Shown: positions 7,367 through 15,024, counted from the first letter of the stretch. The stretch: 42,303 nt of DNA from Oscillospiraceae bacterium (GCA_015068445.1 SVKN01000013.1:1-42303), one strand, 5' to 3'. Notes: generated by a model not told the origin, from the sequence alone. Numbers and translations are program-made.

Positions 7367-8596
7367 TCAGTCCTCCTGCCCCTTCATGGCCAGGGTCAGG
7401 AACAGGCCCGCCAGCGCCAGACCCGCCAGCGCGGCGAGGAACGTGGGAGCGTAGCTGCCCGTCAGGTCGTAGACGTAGCCGATGGCGGGGAAGCCCACGG
7501 AGAAGGCCACGGTGGAGGTGATGGAGACATAGGGGTACACGAGGGGATAATTCCTGTTGCCGAAGAGCTTTTTGACGATCAGCGAATACCCGACGGTGCC
7601 CACGGCGGTCATGGGGCCGTAGAGGTACGCGCACACCAGCGCCAGCGGCGCAGGCAGCGCGTGGATGAACAACAGACCCAAAAGCGCCAGCCCGCCCACG
7701 CTGACCACGGTCAGCACGGCCCGGCGCACGCCGATACGGTCGCTGAGCCAGCCAATGACCAGCTTGCCCGTGAACTCGCCGGCCTGGGCCGCCGAGATCA
7801 TCAGCGCGCCCATCTCCGCCGTGAAGCCCACGGTGGTGGCGATGCCCTGAAAGTGGCTGGTGTGGTTGACGACGAAGGACGAGACGGCCACCATGCCGAG
7901 CATCAGCAGGAACGTGCGGGAGCGGACGAGCTCACGGAAGGGCCGCGGGGCGTCCGATGCCTCCTGCGCGCTCTCGCGGGTCTCCCCTTCTCCCTCGCCC
8001 CAGGCCATGGAGTTCTTCTGGCTGGGGTACATGCGGATCAGGGTCCAGATGACGGGCAGCGTGCACAGCATGACCACGGCCATCACCTCGTAGGCGAAGC
8101 GCCAGCCCTCGGTGCGGATCACGCGGTTGAGCAGCGGGTTGGCGAACACGCCCACCACGGAGCTGGAGCTGAACACGATGCCGATGACGGTCCCGGCCCG
8201 CTTGATGAACCAGTTGTTTACGATGACGGTCAGCACCATGAAGGAGCCCAGCGCCACGCCGACGCCCATCAGCGCGCCGAAGGCGCAGAACTGCCACAGA
8301 TGCGTCACCCGGGACAGGCCGAAGTAGGACAGCGCCATGATGCAGGCGCAGGACGTCATGAGCTTCCGCACGTCCACGCGGCCGATCAGCCGCCCGGAGA
8401 ACGGCGCGAAGAGCGCGGCGGCGATGCCCATGACCGTGACGTAGCTGGCCACGTCGCCCCGGCCCACGCCCAGGGCGTCCGCCACGGGCTGCATGAAGAT
8501 GCCGTTGCAGTTGGTGCCCACGCCGATGATGGCCCCGGCGTAGAAGCAGCAGGCCGCCATGATGACCCAGGGGTAGTATTTCCTCCGGTCCGTCAT
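7367..8596 (-). CDS. Major facilitator superfamily transporter
   Basis: This 409-residue permease has about twelve transmembrane segments. It starts MTDRRKYYPWVIMAACCFYAG, and the loop between helices 2 and 3 carries the MFS-like FSGRLIGRVDVRK. Helix 8-9 has a matching GWLSDRIGVRRAVL motif, and a charged central loop (near residues 195-225) separates two six-helix halves. The frame is open further upstream, but ATG at 8596 is the sensible start because it lies 5 bp after the stop of the flavoprotein gene, implying translational coupling. The architecture resembles oxalate:formate-antiporter-like (OFA) carriers of monocarboxylates, but I cannot assign a substrate. The flavoprotein partner suggests a redox-active or reduced substrate (inference). 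Confidence 0.88.
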   Translation of the reverse strand: MTDRRKYYPWVIMAACCFYAGAIIGVGTNCNGIFMQPVADALGVGRGDVASYVTVMGIAAALFAPFSGRLIGRVDVRKLMTSCACIMALSYFGLSRVTHLWQFCAFGALMGVGVALGSFMVLTVIVNNWFIKRAGTVIGIVFSSSSVVGVFANPLLNRVIRTEGWRFAYEVMAVVMLCTLPVIWTLIRMYPSQKNSMAWGEGEGETRESAQEASDAPRPFRELVRSRTFLLMLGMVAVSSFVVNHTSHFQGIATTVGFTAEMGALMISAAQAGEFTGKLVIGWLSDRIGVRRAVLTVVSVGGLALLGLLFIHALPAPLALVCAYLYGPMTAVGTVGYSLIVKKLFGNRNYPLVYPYVSITSTVAFSVGFPAIGYVYDLTGSYAPTFLAALAGLALAGLFLTLAMKGQED

Positions 8597-8601
8597 GGGC
8601 T

Positions 8602-9228
8602 CTACCGGATGAAGTTCGTGAACACGCGGTCCTCCTGCTTCGGCAGGGGGACGCCGGCCTGTCTGCCGGCCTCGATGCACTTCAGCAGCCAGGCCATATG
8701 GCGGCCCAGATCGCGCATCATCTGCATGCCCTCCAGATCCTGCCGGACCTGCTCGGGGTTCGAGCCGTGGACCATGTTCCAGTACCCGGCGGAGACCACG
8801 GGCATGTTGGAGATGGTGAAATACTTGTTCAGCTGGTCCAGGGACGCGGTGGACCCGGCCCTGCGGCAGCTGACGACGGCCGCGCCGGGCTTGCGGGCGA
8901 ACACTTTGGAATTGCTGTAGAAGACGCGGTCGAGGAACGAGGACGCCGCGCCCGCGATGGAGGCATAGTGGACGGGCGCGCCGAAGATGAAGCCGTCGGC
9001 CTCCTTCGCCTTCTCGACGAAGAGGTTGACGCCGTCCTGGTCGCCGAAGGCGCACTTGCCCAGCTTCGAGCAGGCGTGACAGGCGATGCAGCCGAGGATG
9101 GGCTTTTTGCCCACGCTGAAGATCTCGGTGTCGATCCCCTCCTCGCGCAGCGTCTTTTCCGCCTCGGTCAGCGCGGTGTAGGTACATCCCTCGCCTCTGG
9201 GGCTGCCGTTGAACAGTAACACTTTCAT
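8602..9228 (-). CDS. Iron-sulfur flavoprotein (Isf-like), NAD(P)H-dependent FMN reductase fold
   Basis: This 208-residue protein has a flavodoxin-like fold with the FMN-phosphate loop FNGSPRGEGCT at residues 7-17 and GAPVHYASIAGAASSFLDR near residues 80-100. Cysteines C47, C50, C53 and C59 have the compact CX2CX2CX5C spacing of archaeal/clostridial Isf proteins, which bind FMN and a [4Fe-4S] cluster and pass electrons from ferredoxin to O2, peroxide or other acceptors. ATG at 9228 (MKVLLFNGSPRG) is preceded by AGGAGGATCGACTT; the longer upstream frame has no such site. It is the first gene of an operon with the MFS carrier. The electron acceptor is unknown. Confidence 0.87.
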   Translation of the reverse strand: MKVLLFNGSPRGEGCTYTALTEAEKTLREEGIDTEIFSVGKKPILGCIACHACSKLGKCAFGDQDGVNLFVEKAKEADGFIFGAPVHYASIAGAASSFLDRVFYSNSKVFARKPGAAVVSCRRAGSTASLDQLNKYFTISNMPVVSAGYWNMVHGSNPEQVRQDLEGMQMMRDLGRHMAWLLKCIEAGRQAGVPLPKQEDRVFTNFIR

Positions 9229-9264
9229 AAGTCGATCCTCCTGAATCTTTTTTCGGTCAAAAAA

Positions 9265-9293
9265 ATCATACCATAAAAGTCTGACGTTTGCAA
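9265..9293 (-). promoter_or_regulatory. Leftward promoter for the flavoprotein-MFS operon
   Basis: TTGCAA (9288-9293), a 17-bp spacer and TATGAT (9265-9270, minus strand). The -35 box is self-complementary and is shared with the rightward promoter. Confidence 0.65.
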
Positions 9294-9316
9294 TGTACGC
9301 CAGCGGCGTGTATAAT
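9288..9316 (+). promoter_or_regulatory. Rightward promoter for the AAA+ gene
   Basis: TTGCAA (9288-9293), a 17-bp spacer and TATAAT (9311-9316). The same hexamer serves the opposite promoter, also with a 17-bp spacer. Confidence 0.7.
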
Positions 9317-9349
9317 AGGATCAGACAAATCGCTTTGGAGGATCGAACG

Positions 9350-10489
9350 ATGGATAAAAAGGACGAGATCATCATTCAGCAGCTGGAGCTGATCCGCACC
9401 ATGACCGAGCACAACCTCAGCCACATGGCCGACGATATCTGGGGCGCCAACCGGGACGAGAAGGTCGCCTGGAACGCCGACTGGGGCATGAAGGACGAGA
9501 AGCAGGAGACCGCCTCCGCCGCCCCCGAGGAGAAAAAGGAGGAGGAGCCCGCCCCCACCATGGAGGAGCTGCAGGCCGAGCTCGACAGCTACATCGGTCT
9601 GGACGCCATCAAGAAGGAGGTCAACAACCTGATCAATATGGTCACGGTCCACAAGCTGCGCAAGGAGCACGGCCTGCCCACCGTTGATCTGTCGCTGCAT
9701 ATGGTCTTTTCCGGCAACCCCGGCACCGGCAAGACGATGATCGCCCGGCTGATGTCGAAGATCTACAAGGCGCTGGGCATCCTGTCCAAGGGCCATCTGG
9801 TGGAGGTGGACCGCAGCGGCCTCGTGGCCGGATACGTGGGCCAGACAGCCATCAAGACGAGCAAGGTCATCGAGGAGGCCAAGGGCGGCGTCCTGTTCAT
9901 CGACGAGGCCTACGCGCTGACGGACCGCGGCGAGAACGACTTCGGCCGCGAGGCCGTCGATACGCTCCTCAAGGCCATGGAGGACAACCGCGAGGATCTG
10001 GTGGTGGTCGTGGCCGGGTACGACGGGCTGATGGACGATTTCATCCACTCGAACCCCGGTCTCGAGAGCCGCTTCAACCGCTTCCTCCACTTCGACGACT
10101 ATTCCCTCGATGAGATGATGGACATCTTCAAGCTCCGCTGCAAGCAGGCCACTTACAAGCTGGCCGACGGCGCGGAGGAGGAGGTCCGCGCGCTGATCGA
10201 GGAGCAGAATCAGGACCCGATCTCCTTCGGCAACGCCCGCGGCGTGCGCAATATCTTCGAGGATATCCTCGTGCAGCAGGCCAACCGCCTGGCCCATGCC
10301 GAGACCGTCACCGCGGAGACGCTGATGGAGATCCTGCCCCGGGACGTGCTGCTGGCAGGCGGCAAGGAGGTCCCCGAGGAGGAAGAGAAGCCTGCGGAAG
10401 AGGAGAAGCCTGCCGAGGAAGCGCCCGTTGAGGAAGCGCCTGCCGAAGAGACGCCCGAGGAGCCCGAGGCTCCGGAGGAGGAAGCATGA
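9350..10489 (+). CDS. AAA+ ATPase, CbbX/SpoVK family
   Basis: A 379-residue cytoplasmic ATPase. Residues 1-75 are a charged, partly helical N-terminal region. The AAA module follows, with Walker A GNPGTGKT (122-129), pore-loop GYVG (161-164), Walker B VLFIDE (181-186) and arginine-finger region LESRFNR (238-244). The relatives CbbX (Rubisco activase) and SpoVK (sporulation) remodel partner proteins by hexameric threading. Residues about 343-379 are an unusual acidic tail of repeated EEEKP/EEAP-like units ending PEEEA, probably disordered. I chose ATG at 9350 after TTTGGAGGATCG; it fits the promoter at 9288-9316. It overlaps the thioesterase start by four bases (ATGA), so the two are translationally coupled. 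The client protein is unknown. Confidence 0.87.
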   Translation: MDKKDEIIIQQLELIRTMTEHNLSHMADDIWGANRDEKVAWNADWGMKDEKQETASAAPEEKKEEEPAPTMEELQAELDSYIGLDAIKKEVNNLINMVTVHKLRKEHGLPTVDLSLHMVFSGNPGTGKTMIARLMSKIYKALGILSKGHLVEVDRSGLVAGYVGQTAIKTSKVIEEAKGGVLFIDEAYALTDRGENDFGREAVDTLLKAMEDNREDLVVVVAGYDGLMDDFIHSNPGLESRFNRFLHFDDYSLDEMMDIFKLRCKQATYKLADGAEEEVRALIEEQNQDPISFGNARGVRNIFEDILVQQANRLAHAETVTAETLMEILPRDVLLAGGKEVPEEEEKPAEEEKPAEEAPVEEAPAEETPEEPEAPEEEA

Positions 10490-11208
10490 TCGGCTATTTC
10501 GAGCATGAGCTGACGGTCCTCCCCGGCTGCGCCGACGCGGATGGGCTGATGAGCATCCACGGCGTCTTCGGCGCGTTCATGGACATCGCCGCCCGCCACG
10601 CGTCCCTGCTGGGCGTGGGCATGAACGACATGGCGAAGCGCGGGCTCTTCTGGGTGACGGCGCGGACGAAGGTCCATCTGATCCGCCGCCCCGCCATGGG
10701 CGAGACCGTCACGGTGCAGACCTGGCCCGATCCCCCCAGCCGCATCCGCGGCGACCGCGGCTATCGGATCGTCGGCGGCGGCGAGGTGCTGGTGCAGGGC
10801 AAGACGGAATGGGCCGTGGTGGACATCGAAAACGGCAGCCTGCAGCAGTTCAGGGACATCTATCCCCCGGAGCTGGAGTTCTGCACGCCTCCCGCGCTGG
10901 AGACGCCCTTCGTCCGCGTGCCGGACAAGTTCGAGGGCGTGGAGCCGTATTATTCCTATGAGGTACGCTCCACGGACATCGACGTGGGCCATCACATGAA
11001 CAATACCGCCTACATCCGCGCGCTGCTGAGCAGCTTCTCCAACGAAGCGCTGCGCGCCATGGACGTCCATGATATCGACGTGGTCTACCGCGCGTCCTGC
11101 TACGAGGGCGAGACGCTGGACTTCTATAAAAAGCCGCTGGACGGCGGCGGGTGCGATATCCGCATGGCCCGCGGCGACCAGACGATCCTGCTGGCGAGAA
11201 TGGTATAA
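10486..11208 (+). CDS. Acyl-ACP thioesterase (FatA/FatB-like)
   Basis: This 240-residue protein would hydrolyse acyl-ACP to free fatty acid plus ACP. It has two hotdog folds: residues about 5-125, with FWVTARTKVHLIRRP typical of the N-terminal half, and about 145-240, which carries DIDVGHHMNNTAYI (164-177). The Asp, His and Asn of that motif match the catalytic set of PF01643 thioesterases. Length fits bacterial members (about 240). It starts inside the ATGA overlap with the AAA+ ATPase and ends just before a strong terminator, so these two genes form a complete bicistron. Chain-length preference cannot be read from sequence. Confidence 0.9.
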   Translation: MIGYFEHELTVLPGCADADGLMSIHGVFGAFMDIAARHASLLGVGMNDMAKRGLFWVTARTKVHLIRRPAMGETVTVQTWPDPPSRIRGDRGYRIVGGGEVLVQGKTEWAVVDIENGSLQQFRDIYPPELEFCTPPALETPFVRVPDKFEGVEPYYSYEVRSTDIDVGHHMNNTAYIRALLSSFSNEALRAMDVHDIDVVYRASCYEGETLDFYKKPLDGGGCDIRMARGDQTILLARMV

Positions 11209-11215
11209 AACGAGA

Positions 11216-11250
11216 CAAAAAACGGCCTCCGTTGACGGAGGCCGTTTTTG
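11216..11250 (+). terminator. Rho-independent terminator after the thioesterase
   Basis: AAAAAACGGCCTCCGT-TG-ACGGAGGCCGTTTTT, with a 10-bp GC-rich stem and flanking A and T tracts, so it can also act leftward. Confidence 0.88.
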
Positions 11251-11286
11251 GATCTGGTTCGCGCCGGGAGCGGGATGAAAGGGCAG

Positions 11287-11324
11287 AGATCCTTCGACTC
11301 CGCTTCGCTGCGCTCAGGATGACA
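11287..11324. repeat. Dispersed imperfect-palindrome repeat (CHPERSEAESKDL type)
   Basis: The core is GATCCTTCGACTCCGCTTCG followed by CTGCGCTCAGGATGAC. Read on the minus strand it encodes the spurious peptide CHPERSEAESKDL. From general knowledge this element recurs in gut Firmicutes genomes between genes. It lies between the two convergent transcription units here. Confidence 0.7.
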
Positions 11325-11341
11325 GCTTTCCCGCGGCTCTC

Positions 11342-11878
11342 TTACAGCGCACGGCCCAGCTGGTAGGCTTCCTCCAGGGCAGGGTGGTTCATGATCGTGC
11401 CCTTGTCGGTACATCCGGCGGCGAGGATGACGCCGCGGTCCTTCCACTGCATGCTGCCCTCGGTGATGCGCTTGTAGACCTGCACGGCGCCGTCGAAGCG
11501 CTCGGGTTCCTTGACGCCGCCCACGAGCATCAGCACGCTCTCGGGGATGTGGATGTTGCCGCTGAAGGACACCAGCTTGTCGATCACCAGCTTGAGCTGG
11601 GCCGTGATATCGTACCAGTAGATGGGTGAAGCGAGCACGATGACGTCGGCCTCCAGCATCATGGGCGCGACCTTCTGGAAATCATCGTCGAAGACGCAAC
11701 GGCCTGCCTTACGGCAGGCGTAGCAGGCCCTGCAGGGCAGGATGCTGGCCGCGCCCGCGTCGAACCGCATGATCCGGTGCCCGGCCTCCCGCGCGCCCTT
11801 CTCCAGCGCGTCGGCCAGGATATCGGTGTTGCCGCCCTTGCGGGGACTTCCGGTGATGATCAGGACATTTTTGGACAT
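11342..11878 (-). CDS. Iron-sulfur flavoprotein / NAD(P)H-dependent oxidoreductase
   Basis: This 178-residue flavodoxin-fold protein has the FMN-phosphate loop ITGSPRKGGNTD (8-19) and ASPIYWYDITAQLKLVIDK in the flavin-contact region. Cysteines C49, C52, C55 and C61 have the same CX2CX2CX5C spacing as the flavoprotein at 8602-9228, suggesting a [4Fe-4S] cluster. The sequence is shorter and clearly a distinct paralogue. ATG is preceded by AGGAGGTCCGATC. It is monocistronic, and its promoter has a 19-bp spacer holding a MerR-type dyad, so expression probably responds to a chemical stress such as reactive electrophiles (inference). The physiological acceptor is unknown. Confidence 0.87.
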   Translation of the reverse strand: MSKNVLIITGSPRKGGNTDILADALEKGAREAGHRIMRFDAGAASILPCRACYACRKAGRCVFDDDFQKVAPMMLEADVIVLASPIYWYDITAQLKLVIDKLVSFSGNIHIPESVLMLVGGVKEPERFDGAVQVYKRITEGSMQWKDRGVILAAGCTDKGTIMNHPALEEAYQLGRAL

Positions 11879-11909
11879 GATCGGACCTCCTGTGTTTTAT
11901 GATAGCTCC

Positions 11910-11940
11910 ATTATATTGCCTGGAGTGCGCTCCATGTCAA
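11910..11940 (-). promoter_or_regulatory. MerR-type promoter with dyad in a 19-bp spacer
   Basis: On the minus strand there is TTGACA (11935-11940), a 19-bp spacer and TATAAT (11910-11915). The spacer holds TGGAGCGCACTCCA (11921-11934), a dyad close to those bound by AdhR/NmlR-like MerR regulators. An over-long spacer with a central dyad is the hallmark of MerR activation. No merR-like gene is in this window. Confidence 0.72.
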
Positions 11941-11952
11941 GGCGGCTCCCGC

Positions 11953-11981
11953 TTTACAAAACCTCCCGAGTGCTGTATGAT
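11953..11981 (+). promoter_or_regulatory. Promoter for azlCD
   Basis: TTTACA (11953-11958), a 17-bp spacer and TATGAT (11976-11981), 30 bp upstream of the AzlC start; GAGAGGTGAG is the ribosome site. Confidence 0.6.
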
Positions 11982-12011
11982 AGAGTAACGCACGAAAGAG
12001 AGGTGAGCGCC

Positions 12012-12716
12012 ATGGACGCGCACAAGCTGCGGCGGGCCCTGCGGGCCGCATTCCCGCACACGATCCCGATCATGGTATCGTTCCTGTTCCTGGGCATGAC
12101 CTACGGGCTGTACGCCCGGGCGTCGGGACTGGGGTGGCAGTGGGCCACGGCCATGAGCGCGCTCGTCTTCGGCGGCTCGCTGGAGTTCGTGGCGGTGTCG
12201 ATGCTCATGGCCCCCTTCGCACCGCTGCAGACATTTCTGCTGGCCTTTGTGATCCAGGCGCGGCACCTGTTCTACGGCCTGTCGCTGTTGGACCGCTACC
12301 GCGGCCTCGGGGCGAAGAAGCCCTACATGATCTGGACGCTGTGCGACGAGACGTTCTCCATCAACGTCTCCACGGACCCGCCGGAAGGCGTCGACCGCGG
12401 GTGGTTCATGTTCTTCATCTCGCTGCTGGATCAGCTGTACTGGATCACCGGCGCGACACTGGGCGGGCTGCTGGGCTCCATGCTGCCCTTCGACACGGCG
12501 GGCCTCGACTTCATCATGACGGCCATGTTCACCGTGTTCCTGACGGAACAGCTGCTGAAGGAAAAGCGCCACGGGCCCGCGCTCATCGGCGCCGGGGCGG
12601 CGGTGGGCTGCCGGGTCCTGCTGGGGGCGGATTCGTTCATGATCCCCGCCATGGCCGCCATCACGGCGCTGCTTGTCCTGTTCCGCGGGCCCATCGAAAG
12701 GGGGCTGGAGGAATGA
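12012..12716 (+). CDS. azlC: AzlC-family branched-chain amino acid exporter, large subunit
   Basis: A 234-residue membrane protein and the large subunit of an AzlCD-type exporter for branched-chain amino acids or analogues. The N-terminal signature [22 protein letters not shown] and the downstream [12 protein letters not shown] and [15 protein letters not shown] are diagnostic. About seven transmembrane helices are visible. ATG at 12012 follows GAGAGGTGAGCGCC; a longer open frame upstream runs through the divergent promoter region and is not used. The stop overlaps the azlD start in ATGA. Exact substrate not determined by sequence. Confidence 0.92.
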   Translation: MDAHKLRRALRAAFPHTIPIMVSFLFLGMTYGLYARASGLGWQWATAMSALVFGGSLEFVAVSMLMAPFAPLQTFLLAFVIQARHLFYGLSLLDRYRGLGAKKPYMIWTLCDETFSINVSTDPPEGVDRGWFMFFISLLDQLYWITGATLGGLLGSMLPFDTAGLDFIMTAMFTVFLTEQLLKEKRHGPALIGAGAAVGCRVLLGADSFMIPAMAAITALLVLFRGPIERGLEE

Positions 12717-13036
12717 CGACCCTGCAGATGTATATGACCGTGACATTGTGCGTTCTGGGGACGCAGCTGACCCGGTGGCTGCCCTTCCTCCTGTTTTCCG
12801 GCCGCAGGACGCCGCCGCTTGTGGAATACCTGGGCAAGGCGCTGCCCGGGGCGGTGTTCACGCTGCTGATCGTCTACTGCCTGCGCCATACGGACGTCCT
12901 CGGCGGGTCCCACGGGCTGCCGGAGCTGATCGCCATGGCGGCGGTGGTGGGCCTGCACCTGTGGAAGCGGAAGCTGCTGCTGAGCGTGGCGGGTGGCACT
13001 ATCCTGTATATGGCGCTGGTACAGCTCGTTTTTTAG
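12713..13036 (+). CDS. azlD: AzlD-family branched-chain amino acid exporter, small subunit
   Basis: A 107-residue protein with about four hydrophobic segments. It starts [19 protein letters not shown], then [22 protein letters not shown] and [14 protein letters not shown], which is the AzlD pattern. It completes the two-subunit exporter with the overlapping azlC. Both are driven by the promoter at 11953-11981. No terminator is seen before the next promoter. Confidence 0.9.
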   Translation: MTTLQMYMTVTLCVLGTQLTRWLPFLLFSGRRTPPLVEYLGKALPGAVFTLLIVYCLRHTDVLGGSHGLPELIAMAAVVGLHLWKRKLLLSVAGGTILYMALVQLVF

Positions 13037-13048
13037 CGCTTTTGTCGC

Positions 13049-13077
13049 TTGACAGCGCCCCCGCGCTCCGCTATGAT
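13049..13077 (+). promoter_or_regulatory. Promoter for the chromate transporter pair
   Basis: TTGACA (13049-13054), a 17-bp spacer and TATGAT (13072-13077), beginning 12 bp after the azlD stop. Confidence 0.7.
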
Positions 13078-13128
13078 AAACAAGGCAACAATCCCATTAC
13101 CATAAATAAAGGAGAAAGAGATCGAAAC

Positions 13129-13674
13129 ATGAACGAGTACCTTGACATGTTCCTGACCTTTGCCCGGATCGGCGGTCTCACCTTCGGCGGCGGCTACGCC
13201 ATGCTGCCCATGCTGCAGAAGGAAGTCGTCGAGCGGAAGCAATGGGCCACCCAGGAGGAGATCATGGACTACTACGCCATCGGCCAGTGCCTGCCCGGTC
13301 TGATCGCCGTCAACACCGGCGCGTTCATCGGCCAGAAGCGCAAGGGCACCCTCGGCGGTCTCGCCTGCGCCTTCGGCGTGGCGTTCCCCTCGCTGGTCAT
13401 CATCACCATCATCGCGGCGTTCATCGGCGGCTTCGCCGACATGGCCGTGGTCAAGAACGCCTTTGCCGGCATCCGCGTCTGCGTCGTCGTGCTGATCGCC
13501 AACGCCGTGGCGAAGCTGTGGAAGAAGGCCATCGTCGACAAGATGGCGCTGCTGCTGTTCGCCTGCGTCTTCCTGGCGGCCACCTACACCAGCGCCTCGC
13601 CGATCCTGATCGTTGTGCTGGCGGCCGTCGCCGGCATCATCATCCAGACCATGGGGGTGAAACAGGCCAAATGA
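13129..13674 (+). CDS. Chromate transporter (ChrA-family half protein), first subunit
   Basis: A 181-residue CHR-domain membrane protein. The diagnostic FARIGGLTFGGGYAMLPML lies at residues 9-27, followed by GQCLPGLIAVNTGAFIGQKR. Family members export chromate or take part in sulfate-like anion transport; long ChrA proteins contain two such halves, and this is the short, single-domain type that pairs with a second subunit. ATG follows AAAGGAGAAAGAG. It overlaps the next gene by ATGA. In a gut-type anaerobe the natural substrate may be another anion. Confidence 0.9.
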   Translation: MNEYLDMFLTFARIGGLTFGGGYAMLPMLQKEVVERKQWATQEEIMDYYAIGQCLPGLIAVNTGAFIGQKRKGTLGGLACAFGVAFPSLVIITIIAAFIGGFADMAVVKNAFAGIRVCVVVLIANAVAKLWKKAIVDKMALLLFACVFLAATYTSASPILIVVLAAVAGIIIQTMGVKQAK

Positions 13675-14252
13675 TCTATCTGAGACTGTTCTTCGAGTTC
13701 GCCAAGATCGGACTCTTCACCGTGGGCGGCGGCATGGCCTGTGTGCCCTTCCTGCTGTCCCTGTCCCAGCGCACGGGCTGGTACTCCCAGGCCCAGCTGC
13801 TGGACATGATCGCCATTTCCGAATCGACCCCCGGCCCCATCGGCATCAATATGGCCACCTTCGCCGGGTACATCACGGCGGGCATCCCTGGCGCGATCAT
13901 CGCCACGGCGGGCATCGTCATCCCGACGGTCACCGTGGTCATCATCATCGCCCGGTTCCTGGAGGCCTTTGCCGAGAACAAGTACGTCAAGGGCGCCATG
14001 TACGGCCTGCGCCCCGCCTCCACGGGCCTGATCGCCTCGGCGGGCGTCTCGGTGGCCATCCTGTCCCTGGTCAACGTGGACGCCTTCAAGGCCCACGAGT
14101 GGCTGAACGTCGTCCAGCCCAAGGCCATCATCCTGGCCGCGATCCTGTGGGTGCTGACCAACAAGGTCAAGAAGACGAAGTCCCTGCACCCCGTCTTCTT
14201 CATCGCCGCAGCCGCGGTGGTGGGCATCGTGTTCCGCTTCGCCGGCGCATAG
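13671..14252 (+). CDS. Chromate transporter (ChrA-family half protein), second subunit
   Basis: A 193-residue second CHR domain. It has FEFAKIGLFTVGGGMACVPFL at the N-terminus and AISESTPGPIGINMATFAGY, the counterpart of the first subunit's motif but with the PGP signature typical of one half of full-length ChrA. About six hydrophobic segments follow. It starts in the ATGA overlap with the first half, indicating stoichiometric synthesis of a heterodimer, and ends before a strong terminator. Confidence 0.9.
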   Translation: MIYLRLFFEFAKIGLFTVGGGMACVPFLLSLSQRTGWYSQAQLLDMIAISESTPGPIGINMATFAGYITAGIPGAIIATAGIVIPTVTVVIIIARFLEAFAENKYVKGAMYGLRPASTGLIASAGVSVAILSLVNVDAFKAHEWLNVVQPKAIILAAILWVLTNKVKKTKSLHPVFFIAAAAVVGIVFRFAGA

Positions 14253-14275
14253 GCGCGTCTCGCCTGAAACCAAGC

Positions 14276-14307
14276 AAAAAGCCTTCCGATGCTCGGAAGG
14301 CTTTTTT
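14276..14307 (+). terminator. Rho-independent terminator after the chromate transporter genes
   Basis: AAAAAGCCTTCCGA-TGC-TCGGAAGGCTTTTTT; a perfect stem followed by a T run. Confidence 0.88.
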
Positions 14308-14347
14308 GTTTCCCGCCTCACGCAGGCCGGGAAGCGCGCGCATAATA

Positions 14348-14382
14348 AAAATCGACTGAAGACCCGATGATGCAGTCTTCAG
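14348..14382 (-). terminator. Terminator of the membrane-anchored protein gene
   Basis: On the minus strand CTGAAGAC pairs with GTCTTCAG around a 10-12-nt loop and is followed by TCGATTTTTATT, 12 bp after the stop codon. Confidence 0.65.
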
Positions 14383-14393
14383 CCGAAGCGGAG

Positions 14394-14924
14394 CTATTTT
14401 TCTTCCATGGGCAGGCTGTACTCGGTGAGATACCACTTGCCGGAGATCCTGACGAGGCGGGCGATGCCGGTGTAGTCGGCGGAGCCCTTGTCGCCCGTGA
14501 AGGTGACGGTGTAGCTGACGTCCATGACGGAGGTGGCGCCGTAGGCCTGAGAGGCGGAGTTCAGGGCGGCCGAGGTGCCGGATTCCTCCTTGTCCACCTT
14601 CACCGACAGGTCCATGTTCTCGCCCACGACCCCTTCCTTCTCCATCTGGAACTCCCGGAGGATCTGGACGGTCTGGCCGAAGAAGGTGTAGTCGTTATAG
14701 GCCTGATCGCGGATGGCCTCCACCAGATAGGGCTGCATCTCTCGGATCATGGTGTCGAGGTACAGGGCCTTGAAGTAGCCCTCCAGCGTGCTCTTCGTGG
14801 TGCGCTGGCTGCCGACCAGCGTGAAGCACAGCAGCGCGATGCCGAGGATCACGGCCACGGCAGCGGCGGCCAGCAGCAGCTTCTTCGTTTTGCCGCTCAT
14901 GCCGCCTGCACGTTCTTTGTTCAT
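14394..14924 (-). CDS. Uncharacterised membrane-anchored extracytoplasmic protein
   Basis: A 176-residue protein with a basic N-terminus (MNKERAGGMSGKTKKLL), one hydrophobic helix (residues about 16-38) and a soluble extracytoplasmic domain. There is no lipobox cysteine, so it is a signal-anchor protein. The domain begins TTKSTLEGYFKALY and ends with paired strands SYTVTFTGDKGSADY and ARLVRISGKWYLTEYSL, a pattern seen in NTF2-like/DUF4878-type domains (inference from strand order, not a firm match). ATG is preceded by AAGGGGATAATCGTC. It diverges from the HtrA protease gene. Function unknown; a cell-envelope role fits the neighbour. Confidence 0.75.
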   Translation of the reverse strand: MNKERAGGMSGKTKKLLLAAAAVAVILGIALLCFTLVGSQRTTKSTLEGYFKALYLDTMIREMQPYLVEAIRDQAYNDYTFFGQTVQILREFQMEKEGVVGENMDLSVKVDKEESGTSAALNSASQAYGATSVMDVSYTVTFTGDKGSADYTGIARLVRISGKWYLTEYSLPMEEK

Positions 14925-14996
14925 GACGATTATCCCCTTATGTATGATTTCAGGCAGAGATAAAAACGGGCGCCTCTGCGCCCCGGTACTGATACT

Positions 14997-15024
14997 ATTA
15001 TAATCCTATCCGGCGCAAAATCAA
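14997..15024 (-). promoter_or_regulatory. Promoter for the membrane-anchored protein
   Basis: On the minus strand there is TTGATT (15019-15024), a 16-bp spacer and TATAAT (14997-15002). The leader contains a small GC hairpin (about 14969-14985). Confidence 0.55.

Noticed and set aside
7367..9187. A 606-residue fusion of MFS transporter with an upstream extension
   Set aside because: The N-terminal 197 residues are the out-of-frame reading of the iron-sulfur flavoprotein gene; the real MFS start is ATG at 8596, just after that gene's stop.
11742..12011. Longer AzlC start at 11742
   Set aside because: The extra segment reads through the opposite flavoprotein gene and both promoters; the ribosome site is at 12012.
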